NCBI GenBank assembly: GCA_963708235.1
Contig: OY970200.1
Coordinates: 2,542,001 to 2,606,000, forward strand
Length of the DNA: 64,000 bases
From: G963708235 sp963708235
Lineage (GTDB): Bacteria; Actinomycetota; Acidimicrobiia; Spongiisociales; UBA5794
Direction: 5' to 3'
Both the position numbers and the translations under genes were made by a program. The notes beneath the pieces were generated by a model. That model did not search any database, was not told the DNA's origin, and saw only the letters and a list, made by a program, of their open reading frames with translations. Positions 42,402-50,232 of the stretch are shown one piece after another (the first letter of the stretch is position 1; each line of letters opens with the position of its first letter).

Positions 42402-45065
42402 TCACCGACCGATAGACGGTGTGCGGGGCGTCGGCGTTCGGCCGGGTACTGGGTGGCCGTGCAGCCGATCCGTCCGGTCGGTGGCGAATCCTCCAAGCGA
42501 GGGCCAACGGTACCTGGCGTCGGTCTGGTCGTTGAGTTCTGCGAGCCGTGCCACCGCGGGTCGATCGATCCATTCCCTACCGAGGGCTTGGGTGACGACG
42601 TCGACCGGGGTCTGGTTGTCGTCGCAGACGACGTAGGCCTGATTCGTGGAACGCCCCCGGGTCATGGGGGTGTAGATGCCGGCGGTGTCGGTGGGTCCGT
42701 CGATGAGGAGGAGGGCGGTGTCGACGGTGCGGCCTTGGGTGGCGTGGCTGGTTTGGGCGTACCCGAGTTCGAGATGCTGGGCGGTGTAGTCGGCGGGGAG
42801 CCGCACGGTGCCGCCCCGGCCGGTGAGGGTGACGGTGCCGTCCCTATGGATGGTGTCGATGGTCCAGTGGTCGCGGTTCTTGACGATCGCGCCCCGGTCG
42901 GTGTGGAGGGTGCGGTCGTTGCGGCGGGTCACGACCTCGTCACCGACGAGAAGCTGCCGCGGACCGACGGCGAGGCGTGGTCCGGTGGGGTCGAGTTCCC
43001 CGATGGCGATGCGTGCTTGTTGGGCTCGGTGGTTGAGGCGGTCGACGGTGTCGGTGGTGTTGGCCATCATCGCCACCGTGTCGCCCCGGGCGCGGGCGGT
43101 GGCCCAGGCGGTGAGGATTTCGGTTTGCATGTGTTCGGGTGTGCCGCCGTGGAGGCGACCGTGCCGCTCGTACTCGACGAGGACGGTCGGGTCGCCGGTG
43201 CGGAGGCGGAGGGAGGCGTCTCGTTCCCACTGGTGGGTGAAGCGGTGGATCTCGTCGAGCTCGATGGCGCCATAGCTGTTGACGAGGTGGGCGTACATCC
43301 CACCCCGGCCCACAGCGGAGAATTGGCGGGGGTCCCCGACCATGACCACCCGCCAGCCGTGTTCCTCGGAGAGGCGGGCGAGTTGGTCGAGTTTGGGGGT
43401 GGAGACGGTGCCAGCTTCGTCGAGGATCACGGTCGCCCCCGCCGGGAGGCGGTAGCCGGGTGCGGGTTGACGGTCCGGCTGTTGGTGTTCGTGGAGGAGC
43501 TTGTCCAACGTGTCCGCGACCATCCCCGTTTCGGTGGCGAGCACCTCAGCCGCCCCAGCCGTCGGTGCGACCCCGAACACAGCCCGGCCCTGTCGCTGGA
43601 GGTGGTGAACGGCGGGGGCGAGGGCGGTGGTCTTCCCCGCACCGGCAGGTCCCACGATCAACTCCACCTGGCCGTTGCCGGCAACCGCGACGCAGGCTTC
43701 GGCCTGCGCCGGGCTCAACCCCTCCACACCCCGGACCGTCACGGCCCGTTTCGGGACCAGCTCGGCCACCTGAACAGCCGTTCCGACCCATCGGGTGATC
43801 CGTTGTTCCTGGGCGAGGATGGCCTCGGTGGTGAACTGGCGGTGGATCACCATCTCGGTGACCGGTCGTCCGTCACGGCGCACCGCAACCCCCTCCGGGG
43901 CGGGCGGGGAGAGGTCGACGCAGCGGGTAGCGGCGGTGTGATCGGTGAGGCGCTGCAGCCACCCGGTCAATTGTTCGGGGTTGACGGTGACGTCGGTGGG
44001 GACGGTGGCGGCGAGTTCCCGGAGGAGTTGGGCGGGTCGCCACGTCGACTGTTTCTCGGCCACCGCCTCGAGTGCCCGGTCGACCATGCCTGCTGCGACC
44101 TGGGGGGTGATGCCGACTCGTTGGGGGTGGCGTCCGGTGACGGTGTCGATGAGTTGGGTGGGTTCGTGGCCGAGGCCTTCGAGGCGGGCCCGCCAGTACG
44201 GGTGGAGCCGGTCCGCCATTGCTTCGTCGGGTTTCTGCGGGCGGCTGTCCACGGCGGCTTCGCGTTCGAGACGCCACCGCTGCCGCTCATCCGGTTCGTG
44301 CCCGTAGTCGCGGCGGAACCGTTCCAGCTTCACCGCCAACCGGGCTTCCATCTGACGGGTCCGAGCCGAGAAATGCTCCAGAATCGTCGGGTCGAACCCG
44401 GCGATCTCGGCGATCCCATGGACGGGTGGGTGCCATTGGACACCGAGGCGGCGGGTCAGCTCGGTGCGAAGGTTGGCGTGATACAGGCTGGAGAGGGTGC
44501 GTTGGTCGAGTTTGATGGTGCGGGCATCCAACGTCAACCATCGCCCATCGGGTGCCTTGACCCGGTTCGGGATCACCACATGCGAATGCACCTGCGGATC
44601 AAGAAGCCGGGACGTGTGTTGGCGGAACACCGCGGCGGCGATCCCGTCTGCATCCACGCACATGATGTGACCGTGTAGCCGCACCCGGGTGACGGCGTGC
44701 TCCTCGACCCAGCCCATGACCGCCGTGACCGCCAGGTCGTGGGCTTCGGTGACGTCCCGGCGCACTTCAGGGTCACCGATCCCGAACAGGACGGAGACGG
44801 ACTTGGGGGCGGAGAAGGTGGCGTCGAAGCCCCGCACCGACTTGTCCCCGTACCGGCGCCCCAACCGGGAACCGGTGACCGGGTGGAAACCGGCCATCAC
44901 CGCCAGGAACGCCGCCTCGTCGACCTCACCGGACAGGCCGAGCAGGTCGGCGCCCCGGCCCCGCCACAACCCGGGCGGCTCGTGGTCGTCCAAGTAGTAC
45001 AACGGCACAGGATCCGTGTAATACCGCCCCGCCGCCTCGCCCTTGAGCGTCGTCACGCGGACCAT
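42402..45065 (-). CDS. MobF-family relaxase with C-terminal helicase domain
   Basis: This 887-residue protein would nick and unwind element DNA for transfer. The N-terminus has the relaxase layout: VTTLKGEAAGRYYTDP with paired catalytic tyrosines (15-16), RGFDATFSAPKSVSVLFG (78-95), and the three-histidine metal site FRQHTSRLLDPQVHSHVVI (His150, 160, 162). The helicase part begins with VGPAGAGKTTALAPAV (Walker A, 471-486) and includes TVILDEAGTVS and the late ASHATQGRTVD-type motif. I chose ATG 45065, since the relaxase fold starts there; a TTG 27 bases upstream is also open. No coupling ATPase or pilus genes are near. Confidence 0.88.
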   Translation of the reverse strand: MVRVTTLKGEAAGRYYTDPVPLYYLDDHEPPGLWRGRGADLLGLSGEVDEAAFLAVMAGFHPVTGSRLGRRYGDKSVRGFDATFSAPKSVSVLFGIGDPEVRRDVTEAHDLAVTAVMGWVEEHAVTRVRLHGHIMCVDADGIAAAVFRQHTSRLLDPQVHSHVVIPNRVKAPDGRWLTLDARTIKLDQRTLSSLYHANLRTELTRRLGVQWHPPVHGIAEIAGFDPTILEHFSARTRQMEARLAVKLERFRRDYGHEPDERQRWRLEREAAVDSRPQKPDEAMADRLHPYWRARLEGLGHEPTQLIDTVTGRHPQRVGITPQVAAGMVDRALEAVAEKQSTWRPAQLLRELAATVPTDVTVNPEQLTGWLQRLTDHTAATRCVDLSPPAPEGVAVRRDGRPVTEMVIHRQFTTEAILAQEQRITRWVGTAVQVAELVPKRAVTVRGVEGLSPAQAEACVAVAGNGQVELIVGPAGAGKTTALAPAVHHLQRQGRAVFGVAPTAGAAEVLATETGMVADTLDKLLHEHQQPDRQPAPGYRLPAGATVILDEAGTVSTPKLDQLARLSEEHGWRVVMVGDPRQFSAVGRGGMYAHLVNSYGAIELDEIHRFTHQWERDASLRLRTGDPTVLVEYERHGRLHGGTPEHMQTEILTAWATARARGDTVAMMANTTDTVDRLNHRAQQARIAIGELDPTGPRLAVGPRQLLVGDEVVTRRNDRTLHTDRGAIVKNRDHWTIDTIHRDGTVTLTGRGGTVRLPADYTAQHLELGYAQTSHATQGRTVDTALLLIDGPTDTAGIYTPMTRGRSTNQAYVVCDDNQTPVDVVTQALGREWIDRPAVARLAELNDQTDARYRWPSLGGFATDRTDRLHGHPVPGRTPTPRTPSIGR

Positions 45066-45164
45066 CACAACCACCCGCCAACCCGTTCCCAACCGCAGGT
45101 GTGCACTCGTCTGTGGTGATTTCGCAGTCCGGGTTGCTGATGTGTGGACATCGTGGCGGCGCCT

Positions 45165-45530
45165 TCAGGTCGAAATGGGCTTGGGCGCGATCCGTCCGAG
45201 TCGGAGGCCGGATTGCGCCTTCTGGCTCGGAGTCCGGGAAGGTTGGGCGCCTCGACGTGTTCGATCGCCGGCGTGTGCAAGTCCGCCGGCGAGGTCACCA
45301 TTCGGGCCCGAGCGGGTGGTACTGGCGGCAGCGGAGAGCTCGACCCCGATCAAGTCCTCGAGCGCCTGACGGGGGACCCGGAGCACGTGTCCGAGGTCGA
45401 TCACCGGCAACCCCGACCGGCCACCGGTGTCGCGCCACTCCCGGGCCATGGCATACGCCTTGGTACGGCCGATCCGCAGCACCTCCCCCGCTTCCTCCAC
45501 GGTGAGCACCAACGGCAACCGATCATCCAT
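45165..45530 (-). CDS. Excisionase-like helix-turn-helix protein, 121 aa
   Basis: Residues 8-60 (VLTVEEAGEVLRIGRTKAYA to LRVPRQALEDLIG) match the excisionase/MerR-type winged HTH of mobile elements: LTVEEAGEVLRIGRTKAYAM, a short wing and VIDLGHVLRVPRQ. The C-terminal 55 residues are basic and unstructured. It probably assists excision or regulates the relaxase gene that starts on the other side of a 100-bp gap. The ATG at 45530 is divergent from the XRE gene at 45630 across a shared 99-bp promoter region with inverted repeats. Confidence 0.75.
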   Translation of the reverse strand: MDDRLPLVLTVEEAGEVLRIGRTKAYAMAREWRDTGGRSGLPVIDLGHVLRVPRQALEDLIGVELSAAASTTRSGPNGDLAGGLAHAGDRTRRGAQPSRTPSQKAQSGLRLGRIAPKPIST

Positions 45531-45560
45531 ACAAGCCTCAACTACTCCAAACAGAGTCCC

Positions 45561-45628
45561 ACCGCATTGTACCCGGTCACCACGACAAAACAATCCCCCC
45601 ACAACAAACACACCATGTACACTGCGGT
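45561..45628. promoter_or_regulatory. Divergent operator/promoter between xis-like and XRE genes
   Basis: The 12-mer GTACAATGCGGT lies on the minus strand at 45572-45561, and GTACACTGCGGT lies on the plus strand at 45617-45628; they differ at one base and face each other. TACAAT in the first is a perfect-looking -10, with TTGTTT 16 bp upstream (near 45588-45593), for the excisionase-like gene. The second overlaps a TACACT 10 bases from the XRE start. These are candidate binding sites for the XRE repressor. Confidence 0.5.
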
Positions 45629-45629
45629 G

Positions 45630-46343
45630 ATGCCCCGACGACGACGCACCCCACCACCCGAACCCGACCCGCGACCCACCGTCGACATCGACCTCAACCA
45701 AGTCGTCGCCTACAACGTCCGCGCCGCCCGGGACCTGCGGGGCTGGACCCAAGAAGAGCTCGCCGACTACCTCGAGCCCTACCTCGGACAACGCCTCACC
45801 CAAGCCGGCATCTCATCGATCGAACGGGCCTGGGACTCCGACCGCCGCCGCGAGTTCGACGCCCACGAGCTCCTGATCTTCGCCGTCGTCTTCGACCTGC
45901 CCATGATCTGGTTCCTGCTCCCCCCACCCGGAGACCGCAGAACCATGCGCGGCACCGCCCGACCCATCTCCGAGATCTACAGCTACCTCCTCGGACAACC
46001 CCACCAACTCGAACCCCTCTACCAACGCCTCAAAGAACTCGGGAACACCGACACCACCGCTGCCGAGGACACCGTCGGGATCCTCACCGGCATCCAAAGC
46101 GACGCCGGCAAATGGTCCTACCGGGAACGCCGCAAAGACATGCTCCTCGCCCTCCTCGACCAACACGCCGACCAATTCGACGACGCCATGGTCGAACTCG
46201 GCAAAATCGTCGACCACCTCCGCCACGCCGGCATCCGCGGCTTCGTCGCCGAACACACCCACGACGACGACTTCACCTACAAACCCGAATCGGCAGCAAG
46301 CACCGCGAGCCCGGACCCGAAGACACCGGGGGAATCAGGGTGA
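45630..46343 (+). CDS. XRE-family transcriptional regulator, 237 aa
   Basis: A Cro/CI-type HTH spans about residues 21-75: VVAYNVRAARDLRGWTQEEL, then YLGQRLTQAGISSIERAWDS. The N-terminal 20 residues are basic and proline-rich. The C-terminal part contains a hydrophobic stretch (HELLIFAVVFDLPMIWFLLP, about 80-100) that is more likely a dimer core than a membrane segment, then helical and acidic sequence. It is probably the element's immunity-type repressor controlling the divergent excisionase gene. The ATG at 45630 is close to the -10, so a leaderless or very short-leader mRNA is likely; ATG 45615 is an alternative. Confidence 0.8.
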   Translation: MPRRRRTPPPEPDPRPTVDIDLNQVVAYNVRAARDLRGWTQEELADYLEPYLGQRLTQAGISSIERAWDSDRRREFDAHELLIFAVVFDLPMIWFLLPPPGDRRTMRGTARPISEIYSYLLGQPHQLEPLYQRLKELGNTDTTAAEDTVGILTGIQSDAGKWSYRERRKDMLLALLDQHADQFDDAMVELGKIVDHLRHAGIRGFVAEHTHDDDFTYKPESAASTASPDPKTPGESG

Positions 46344-46551
46344 CGATCCAGAGTCCAGAAAAGGGGAAGCACTGCGCCACCGTCACCGATCAGATCCGCA
46401 GCATCCGGCACCATGGCTCACGCGTCGACCCGACGTGGATCTCTGGTCGGCAGCAAGCGGTCCGGGCTTTCCACACGACCGAGAGTTCCAGGGCGATCGT
46501 CGAGCGAGCGGAGGGTCGACGGCGGTCGAACGGCTCCTCGGCCCCGAGCCG

Positions 46552-46885
46552 TTACTCAAACTGAGCGAGGATCCCTCTCACCTGTTGCTCAAGCTGAGGA
46601 AGATCACGCACCACCACCTGCCAGACAATCGCCGGATCGACATGTCGGTAGCCATGCGCCAAGAGGTTCCTCATGTCGATGATGCCGCCAGGGCACTTCA
46701 GGGTGCCGATCTCGTGTGTCCGGTGACACACCGGCGGCCGCCTCACCGATGGTCTGCACCCAGTGGATCACCGCGGCGAGCAGCACCTCATCCCCCGTCA
46801 GGCCTGCTTGTGAGGTCGGGCGGTGCCGGGCGATGGTCTCGATCAGCTCAACGATGTCGAGCAGGAAATCGCGATCCCTGTTCAC
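46552..46885 (-). pseudogene. HEPN-domain toxin (DUF86) with frameshift
   Basis: The first part reads RDRDFLLDIVELIETIARHR then GLTGDEVLLAAVIHWVQTIG, and after a frame change the second part reads IIDMRNLLAHGYRHVDPAIV, ending LEQQVRGILAQFE. Together they make a normal HEPN toxin of about 110 residues, including the ribonuclease motif R-x4-H in RNLLAHGY. The frames join near 46685 (TGGCGGCATCATC), where the net change is +1 base (or minus 2). The GTG start at 46885 overlaps the MNT gene stop (GTGA). It is either a real pseudogene or a base-call error. Confidence 0.75.
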
Positions 46886-47217
46886 AGCCTGATCGCCTCG
46901 GCATGAACCCTTTCCCGCAGCCGAGGCTTGACGTCGGTACCGATCTCAACACGGAACCCAAGGATGTCCTCGAGCTCCAGATGAAGTCCGGCAAGATCGA
47001 GCAGACTCCGACCCGGCTCCATGTCCACGAGCAAATCGATATCACTGCCAGGACGAGCCTCACCGCGCGCGATCGACCCGAAAACACGCACGTTCGCGGC
47101 GCCGTGCCGGGCGGCCGCCTCCAAGATCGCGGAACGCCGCTTCCGGAGCAGCCTCAGGTCGGGCGCTGCTTCCGCATCGTTGCTGAGCCTCTCGTCAGAG
47201 TCCCGGGTACCCATCAC
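46882..47217 (-). CDS. MNT-family nucleotidyltransferase antitoxin
   Basis: This 111-residue protein carries the minimal nucleotidyltransferase signature VRVFGSIARGEARPGSDIDL then LVDME (GSxARG...SDxD, about 43-65). In MNT-HEPN toxin-antitoxin pairs this enzyme adds AMP to or blocks the HEPN ribonuclease. The HEPN partner is the next gene, with a GTGA overlap, and lies in the same order as known pairs. The SDIDLLV triad residues appear intact, so the antitoxin should be functional even though the toxin reads as frameshifted. The start is ATG 47217 or the next codon. Confidence 0.85.
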   Translation of the reverse strand: MMGTRDSDERLSNDAEAAPDLRLLRKRRSAILEAAARHGAANVRVFGSIARGEARPGSDIDLLVDMEPGRSLLDLAGLHLELEDILGFRVEIGTDVKPRLRERVHAEAIRL

Positions 47218-47382
47218 TGAATTGTCTCACACGAGGACCGCTGAACCTCGCCATGGGGCCAACCGTCGGCGGTGGGAAGCGGTCGGGTGGGAGGGCGTCG
47301 GTGGCAGGGCGACGACGATCGGGCTCGCCGATGCGGGGTCGGATTGGTCGATCAGGTGAATTTGCGCAGTTCCGCACAAGGC

Positions 47383-48540
47383 TCATCCGGGGCCGAGGAC
47401 GTAGTCGCCGGAGTTGGTGACGACCACCGGCCCACGGTCGCCGCTGACCATGCCCAGCATGACAAGGTCCGGGGTCAGCTGGGTGAATGCCGGGAGAACG
47501 GCCCAGGTGTCGCTGGCGGGATCGAATTCGAGCGTCCTCACCGAACTGTCATGAGGGTTGTTGTCGAGCGCCCCCACCCAGACCGTCGCCGTGGATCCCG
47601 TCCAGGTCATCGCTTGGCTACCTGGCGTCCATTCTCCCCACTCGACAGGAGGAATCGGTGGCGGCGATATGAGTTTCCAGTCCCCGTCTGGGTCCCACAG
47701 AGCACCGCGCTGGTGCGACGGGGTACGCACCCCGACGCCCCACACGAGCACCTGCGATCCGGTCCACACCACACTCGGCGTATCGATGTCGGCGATCTCA
47801 GGTGGCGTGTCGATTTCGGTCCACACGTCGCTTCCGGGGTCGTAGAGCAGTGGCACACGACCGTTCCGGTCGAAGCGCGGCCACGCAAACAGCCGCTCAC
47901 CGGTCCAGGCCACATCGAACCCGGACGGGTTGGCGTAGGGAGGTGAAGCGAGGTTGCGCCACGATCCCGTGGCCGGGCTGAATGCCACAAGCGCGGCCTG
48001 AGGTTCCCCGGCGAGGATCAGCACATCACTCCCGGTCCACACGGCGCTCGCCGACTGCGTCGGTTCCAGAGGCGGTGGCGGTCGTCGGGTCCACCGATCC
48101 CTCTCCAGGTCATATGAGGCCGCCGCGACTTCCTGGGAGAGGCCGCAGCAGACGAGTACCTCGCTCCCCGTCCACACCGCGACGGGGTTGTGCATCGGAG
48201 CCAACACGGACGCCGCGATCGGTTCCCACTCCTCGGCACCGGAGCGCAGCAACGCACCCTCCCCTGTCGGGATGCCGGCACCCCACGAGACCTCACCACC
48301 CCACAAGAACACATCATTTCCCGCAGCCGTCAGGGCGGCGCCAGTCACGTCGGGCGACTCGCGGAGCGGAATCGCCTGCCACGCCACGAACGCATTCCGG
48401 TCCCCGCCGCCCGTCGCGTCGACGGTGACATCCGGTGAGGACTCTGACGAACAACCGACCAGCACCGTCGCACACCAGACCACAGCCCATGGGGGGAGCC
48501 GCCCGTGTTGACGAGACGTCCCTGACCTGAGATGTCTCAC
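47383..48540 (-). CDS. Kelch-like lipoprotein, 385 aa
   Basis: A short N-terminus ends in a lipobox (VVWCATVLVGCSSES, Cys near 30), so the protein is probably a surface lipoprotein. The rest is a repeat protein with recurring VWTGSEVLV, VWTGSDVLIL and VVWTGSQVLVW segments and short YDPGSDVW strands, typical of kelch/galactose-oxidase-type propellers, with about six blades. The GTG start at 48540 is preceded by GGGAGG; an upstream start at 48591 adds 17 residues. It is the last gene of the element before attR and is on the opposite strand to the XRE gene. No catalytic site is visible. Confidence 0.7.
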   Translation of the reverse strand: MRHLRSGTSRQHGRLPPWAVVWCATVLVGCSSESSPDVTVDATGGGDRNAFVAWQAIPLRESPDVTGAALTAAGNDVFLWGGEVSWGAGIPTGEGALLRSGAEEWEPIAASVLAPMHNPVAVWTGSEVLVCCGLSQEVAAASYDLERDRWTRRPPPPLEPTQSASAVWTGSDVLILAGEPQAALVAFSPATGSWRNLASPPYANPSGFDVAWTGERLFAWPRFDRNGRVPLLYDPGSDVWTEIDTPPEIADIDTPSVVWTGSQVLVWGVGVRTPSHQRGALWDPDGDWKLISPPPIPPVEWGEWTPGSQAMTWTGSTATVWVGALDNNPHDSSVRTLEFDPASDTWAVLPAFTQLTPDLVMLGMVSGDRGPVVVTNSGDYVLGPG

Positions 48541-48679
48541 ACAAACCTCCCGACGCGCGACGCACCGCCGCTCGGATCGAAGCGCCGACAAGCGTCAGCT
48601 GGGCCTGTCGGCCAAGATAGGCCCGTCGCTGCGACGGACCAACGCTACCGGAGCATGACTCCCGAGAGAAGGTGTGACG

Positions 48680-48698
48680 CTTGTGCCGCGTTTGTGCC
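48680..48698 (+). promoter_or_regulatory. Candidate integrase arm-type sites, right end
   Basis: CTTGTGCC (48680-48687) and TTTGTGCC (48691-48698) form a direct pair with an 11-bp period, as at 34248-34266. A third TTGTGCC lies on the opposite strand near 48713-48719. They are 119 bp from the attR core. Confidence 0.45.
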
Positions 48699-48816
48699 GG
48701 CCGAGATCCATAACGGCACAACACGGCGCGACATCAGACGAACGCCATAACCCTTGCCCCGTAAGGCATCTGGCGCGAACCGCTTGACCCGCAAACCCTT
48801 CCGAAACGGCCGGATT

Positions 48817-48864
48817 CGCACTCGTAATGCGTAGGTCAGGGGTTCGATTCCCCTCTCCGGCTCC
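48817..48864 (+). other. attR: 48-bp copy of the tRNA-Thr(CGU) 3' end
   Basis: This repeats 34130-34177 exactly. It lacks the 5' half of the tRNA and cannot fold as a tRNA. The next base completes CCA after the discriminator T (GGCTCCA), so this copy carries the encoded CCA that the intact tRNA at attL lacks. That is expected if this is the original chromosomal 3' end. Confidence 0.92.
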
Positions 48865-49037
48865 ATCCCGAACCATGCGGAACAGGGGCTCGGTCTCCCC
48901 CGTCGATCAACGTGCGCCCTGCGCTAGCGTGCGGCGATGACGTCGACCGCAACCGCAGACCTCCACAGATGGTGGTTCGACGAGACACCCGACGCCCCGC
49001 GCCGGACGGCTGGCGGGTCGTCGTGGATGCAGCGCCG

Positions 49038-49406
49038 ATGAGCTGGCTGTCGCGATGGGACAAGCGGAATCAGCGGGTCGTCGACGAGTACCAGGACCAC
49101 TACCACCGTGTGGTGCCCAGCCCCACCGGCGACCGCTACTACGAGTTGACGGCGAGGCGGCACGTCGCAGGGACCGACGGTCTCGTCGATGTCGGTCTCA
49201 TCGGGTTCGTGGTCGGTCTCGTGATCGATTTCGTGGACTGGGCGTTCCGGCGGCGACGAAGAGGCGGCGACGTCGAGGTGGTGGTCCGCTCCGGGCGGTC
49301 GGGCAACGCCGTCATGACCCGTCACGTAGCGACCATGGAGGAGGCGGTCGCCCTCCTGGACGAGTGGGAGCCCGTCATCCGGGCCCAGGGCCCCGAAGGT
49401 CTGTAG
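49038..49406 (+). CDS. Membrane-associated hypothetical protein, 122 aa (paralogue of 34519-34920)
   Basis: It shares the N-terminus MSWLSRWDKRNQRVVDE, SPTGDRYYELTAR, the membrane segment (LIGFVVGLVIDFVDWAF) with five arginines, and the VATMEEAVALLDEWEPVI end with the element gene at 34519-34920. Length and domain order are the same, about 70% identical by eye. It lies 173 bp right of attR, outside the element. It is either the resident chromosomal copy beside tRNA-Thr or a remnant of an earlier integration of a related element. Function unknown. Confidence 0.65.
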   Translation: MSWLSRWDKRNQRVVDEYQDHYHRVVPSPTGDRYYELTARRHVAGTDGLVDVGLIGFVVGLVIDFVDWAFRRRRRGGDVEVVVRSGRSGNAVMTRHVATMEEAVALLDEWEPVIRAQGPEGL

Positions 49407-49516
49407 CTGCTACCTCCCCGCTACGGACCACATCACCACTGACCAAGCCCAGCAGCACGCGACCACCGGCATACACCGGACCGCAGCTGTCCGGGTCTGG
49501 GTCGTATCGTACGGGT

Positions 49517-49873
49517 ATGGCTATTGCACGATTCCCCACCACTGTCATCGATTGTCCGGACCACGAGGCCCTCGGGGCGTTCTATCAGGCGCTGCTCGGC
49601 GGCGAGCTCGACGCATCCACCGACTGGGTCGATCTGGCGCTCGATTCCGGTCAGCGCCTCTCGTTCCAGCAGGTCGCCGAGTACACCCCGCCCCAGTGGC
49701 CCGATCAAGCGGTGCCGCAGCAGATGCATATCGACGTCCAGGTCGACGATCTCGACGCCGCCGAGGCCGCCGTGCTCGAGCTCGGGGCTACCAAACATCC
49801 GTACCAGCCGGGCACCACGTTCCGGGTGTTCCTCGACCCGGCGGGTCACCCCTTCTGCCTCTGCCAGGCCTGA
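49517..49873 (+). CDS. VOC/glyoxalase-family protein, 118 aa
   Basis: The protein has the double beta-alpha-beta-beta-beta fold of the vicinal oxygen chelate family: FPTTVIDCPDHEALGAFYQA then LLGGELD at the start, and MHIDVQVDDLDAAEAAVLEL then HPFCLC at the end. Metal ligands could be His in MHIDVQVDD and residues in the FLDPAGHPFC strand, but the substrate is not predictable. The start ATG 49517 has a moderate ribosome site. It lies between the element scar and the VapBC pair. Confidence 0.75.
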   Translation: MAIARFPTTVIDCPDHEALGAFYQALLGGELDASTDWVDLALDSGQRLSFQQVAEYTPPQWPDQAVPQQMHIDVQVDDLDAAEAAVLELGATKHPYQPGTTFRVFLDPAGHPFCLCQA

Positions 49874-49974
49874 CGGACTCATGGCCGGGTCCGCCACGGC
49901 AACCTCCCCCGGTCGCCGTCCGTGGTCGCGGACTGACGAGATCGCCGGGGGTCGGATGGTGTATGATCTGGTGT

Positions 49975-50232
49975 ATGGATCGGACCAACATTTACCTGGA
50001 GCATCGCCAGACCGAGATGCTGGATCGGCTTGCCGCCCAGGAGGGTGTGTCTCGGGCCGAGGTCATCCGGCGATTCATCGATCGGGGGCTTGCGGGACAC
50101 GATGACGACGTCGCAGCAGACCTCGCCGCCATCGATGCATCGTTCGGAGTCCTCGAAGACATCGAGTCTCCCCAGCGCGCGAGTGGCGATCGGGAGGACC
50201 ATCTGGCTCGGGTCTGGAACTCGACAAGGTGA
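49975..50232 (+). CDS. VapB-like ribbon-helix-helix antitoxin
   Basis: The 85-residue protein starts MDRTNIYLEHRQTEMLDRLA and continues EGVSRAEVIRRFIDRGL, the ribbon-helix-helix pattern of VapB antitoxins that bind operator DNA and the VapC toxin. A short acidic C-terminal tail would wrap the toxin. It starts at ATG 49975 and its stop overlaps the VapC start (GTGA), so the two are co-translated. The upstream TATGAT at 49962 is a possible -10. Confidence 0.8.
   Translation: MDRTNIYLEHRQTEMLDRLAAQEGVSRAEVIRRFIDRGLAGHDDDVAADLAAIDASFGVLEDIESPQRASGDREDHLARVWNSTR

Larger units (their letters stand above)
34130..48864. mobile_element. 14.7-kb integrative (probably mobilisable) element
   Basis: The element is bounded by 48-bp direct repeats (34130-34177 and 48817-48864) in tRNA-Thr(CGU). 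It encodes a tyrosine recombinase beside attL, a putative excisionase-type HTH protein, an XRE regulator and a MobF-type relaxase-helicase. No VirB/VirD4-type conjugation ATPase is visible, so self-transfer is unlikely and mobilisation by another system is more plausible. Cargo includes two ECF sigma modules with membrane partners, three lipoprotein genes (one partly duplicated), and an MNT-HEPN pair. Paired 8-bp repeats with an 11-bp period lie just inside both ends and may be integrase arm sites. Confidence 0.88.

Noticed and set aside
48817..48864. Second tRNA-Thr gene
   Set aside because: Only the 3' 48 bases are present; the acceptor 5' strand and the D arm are missing, so it is an attachment-site remnant.
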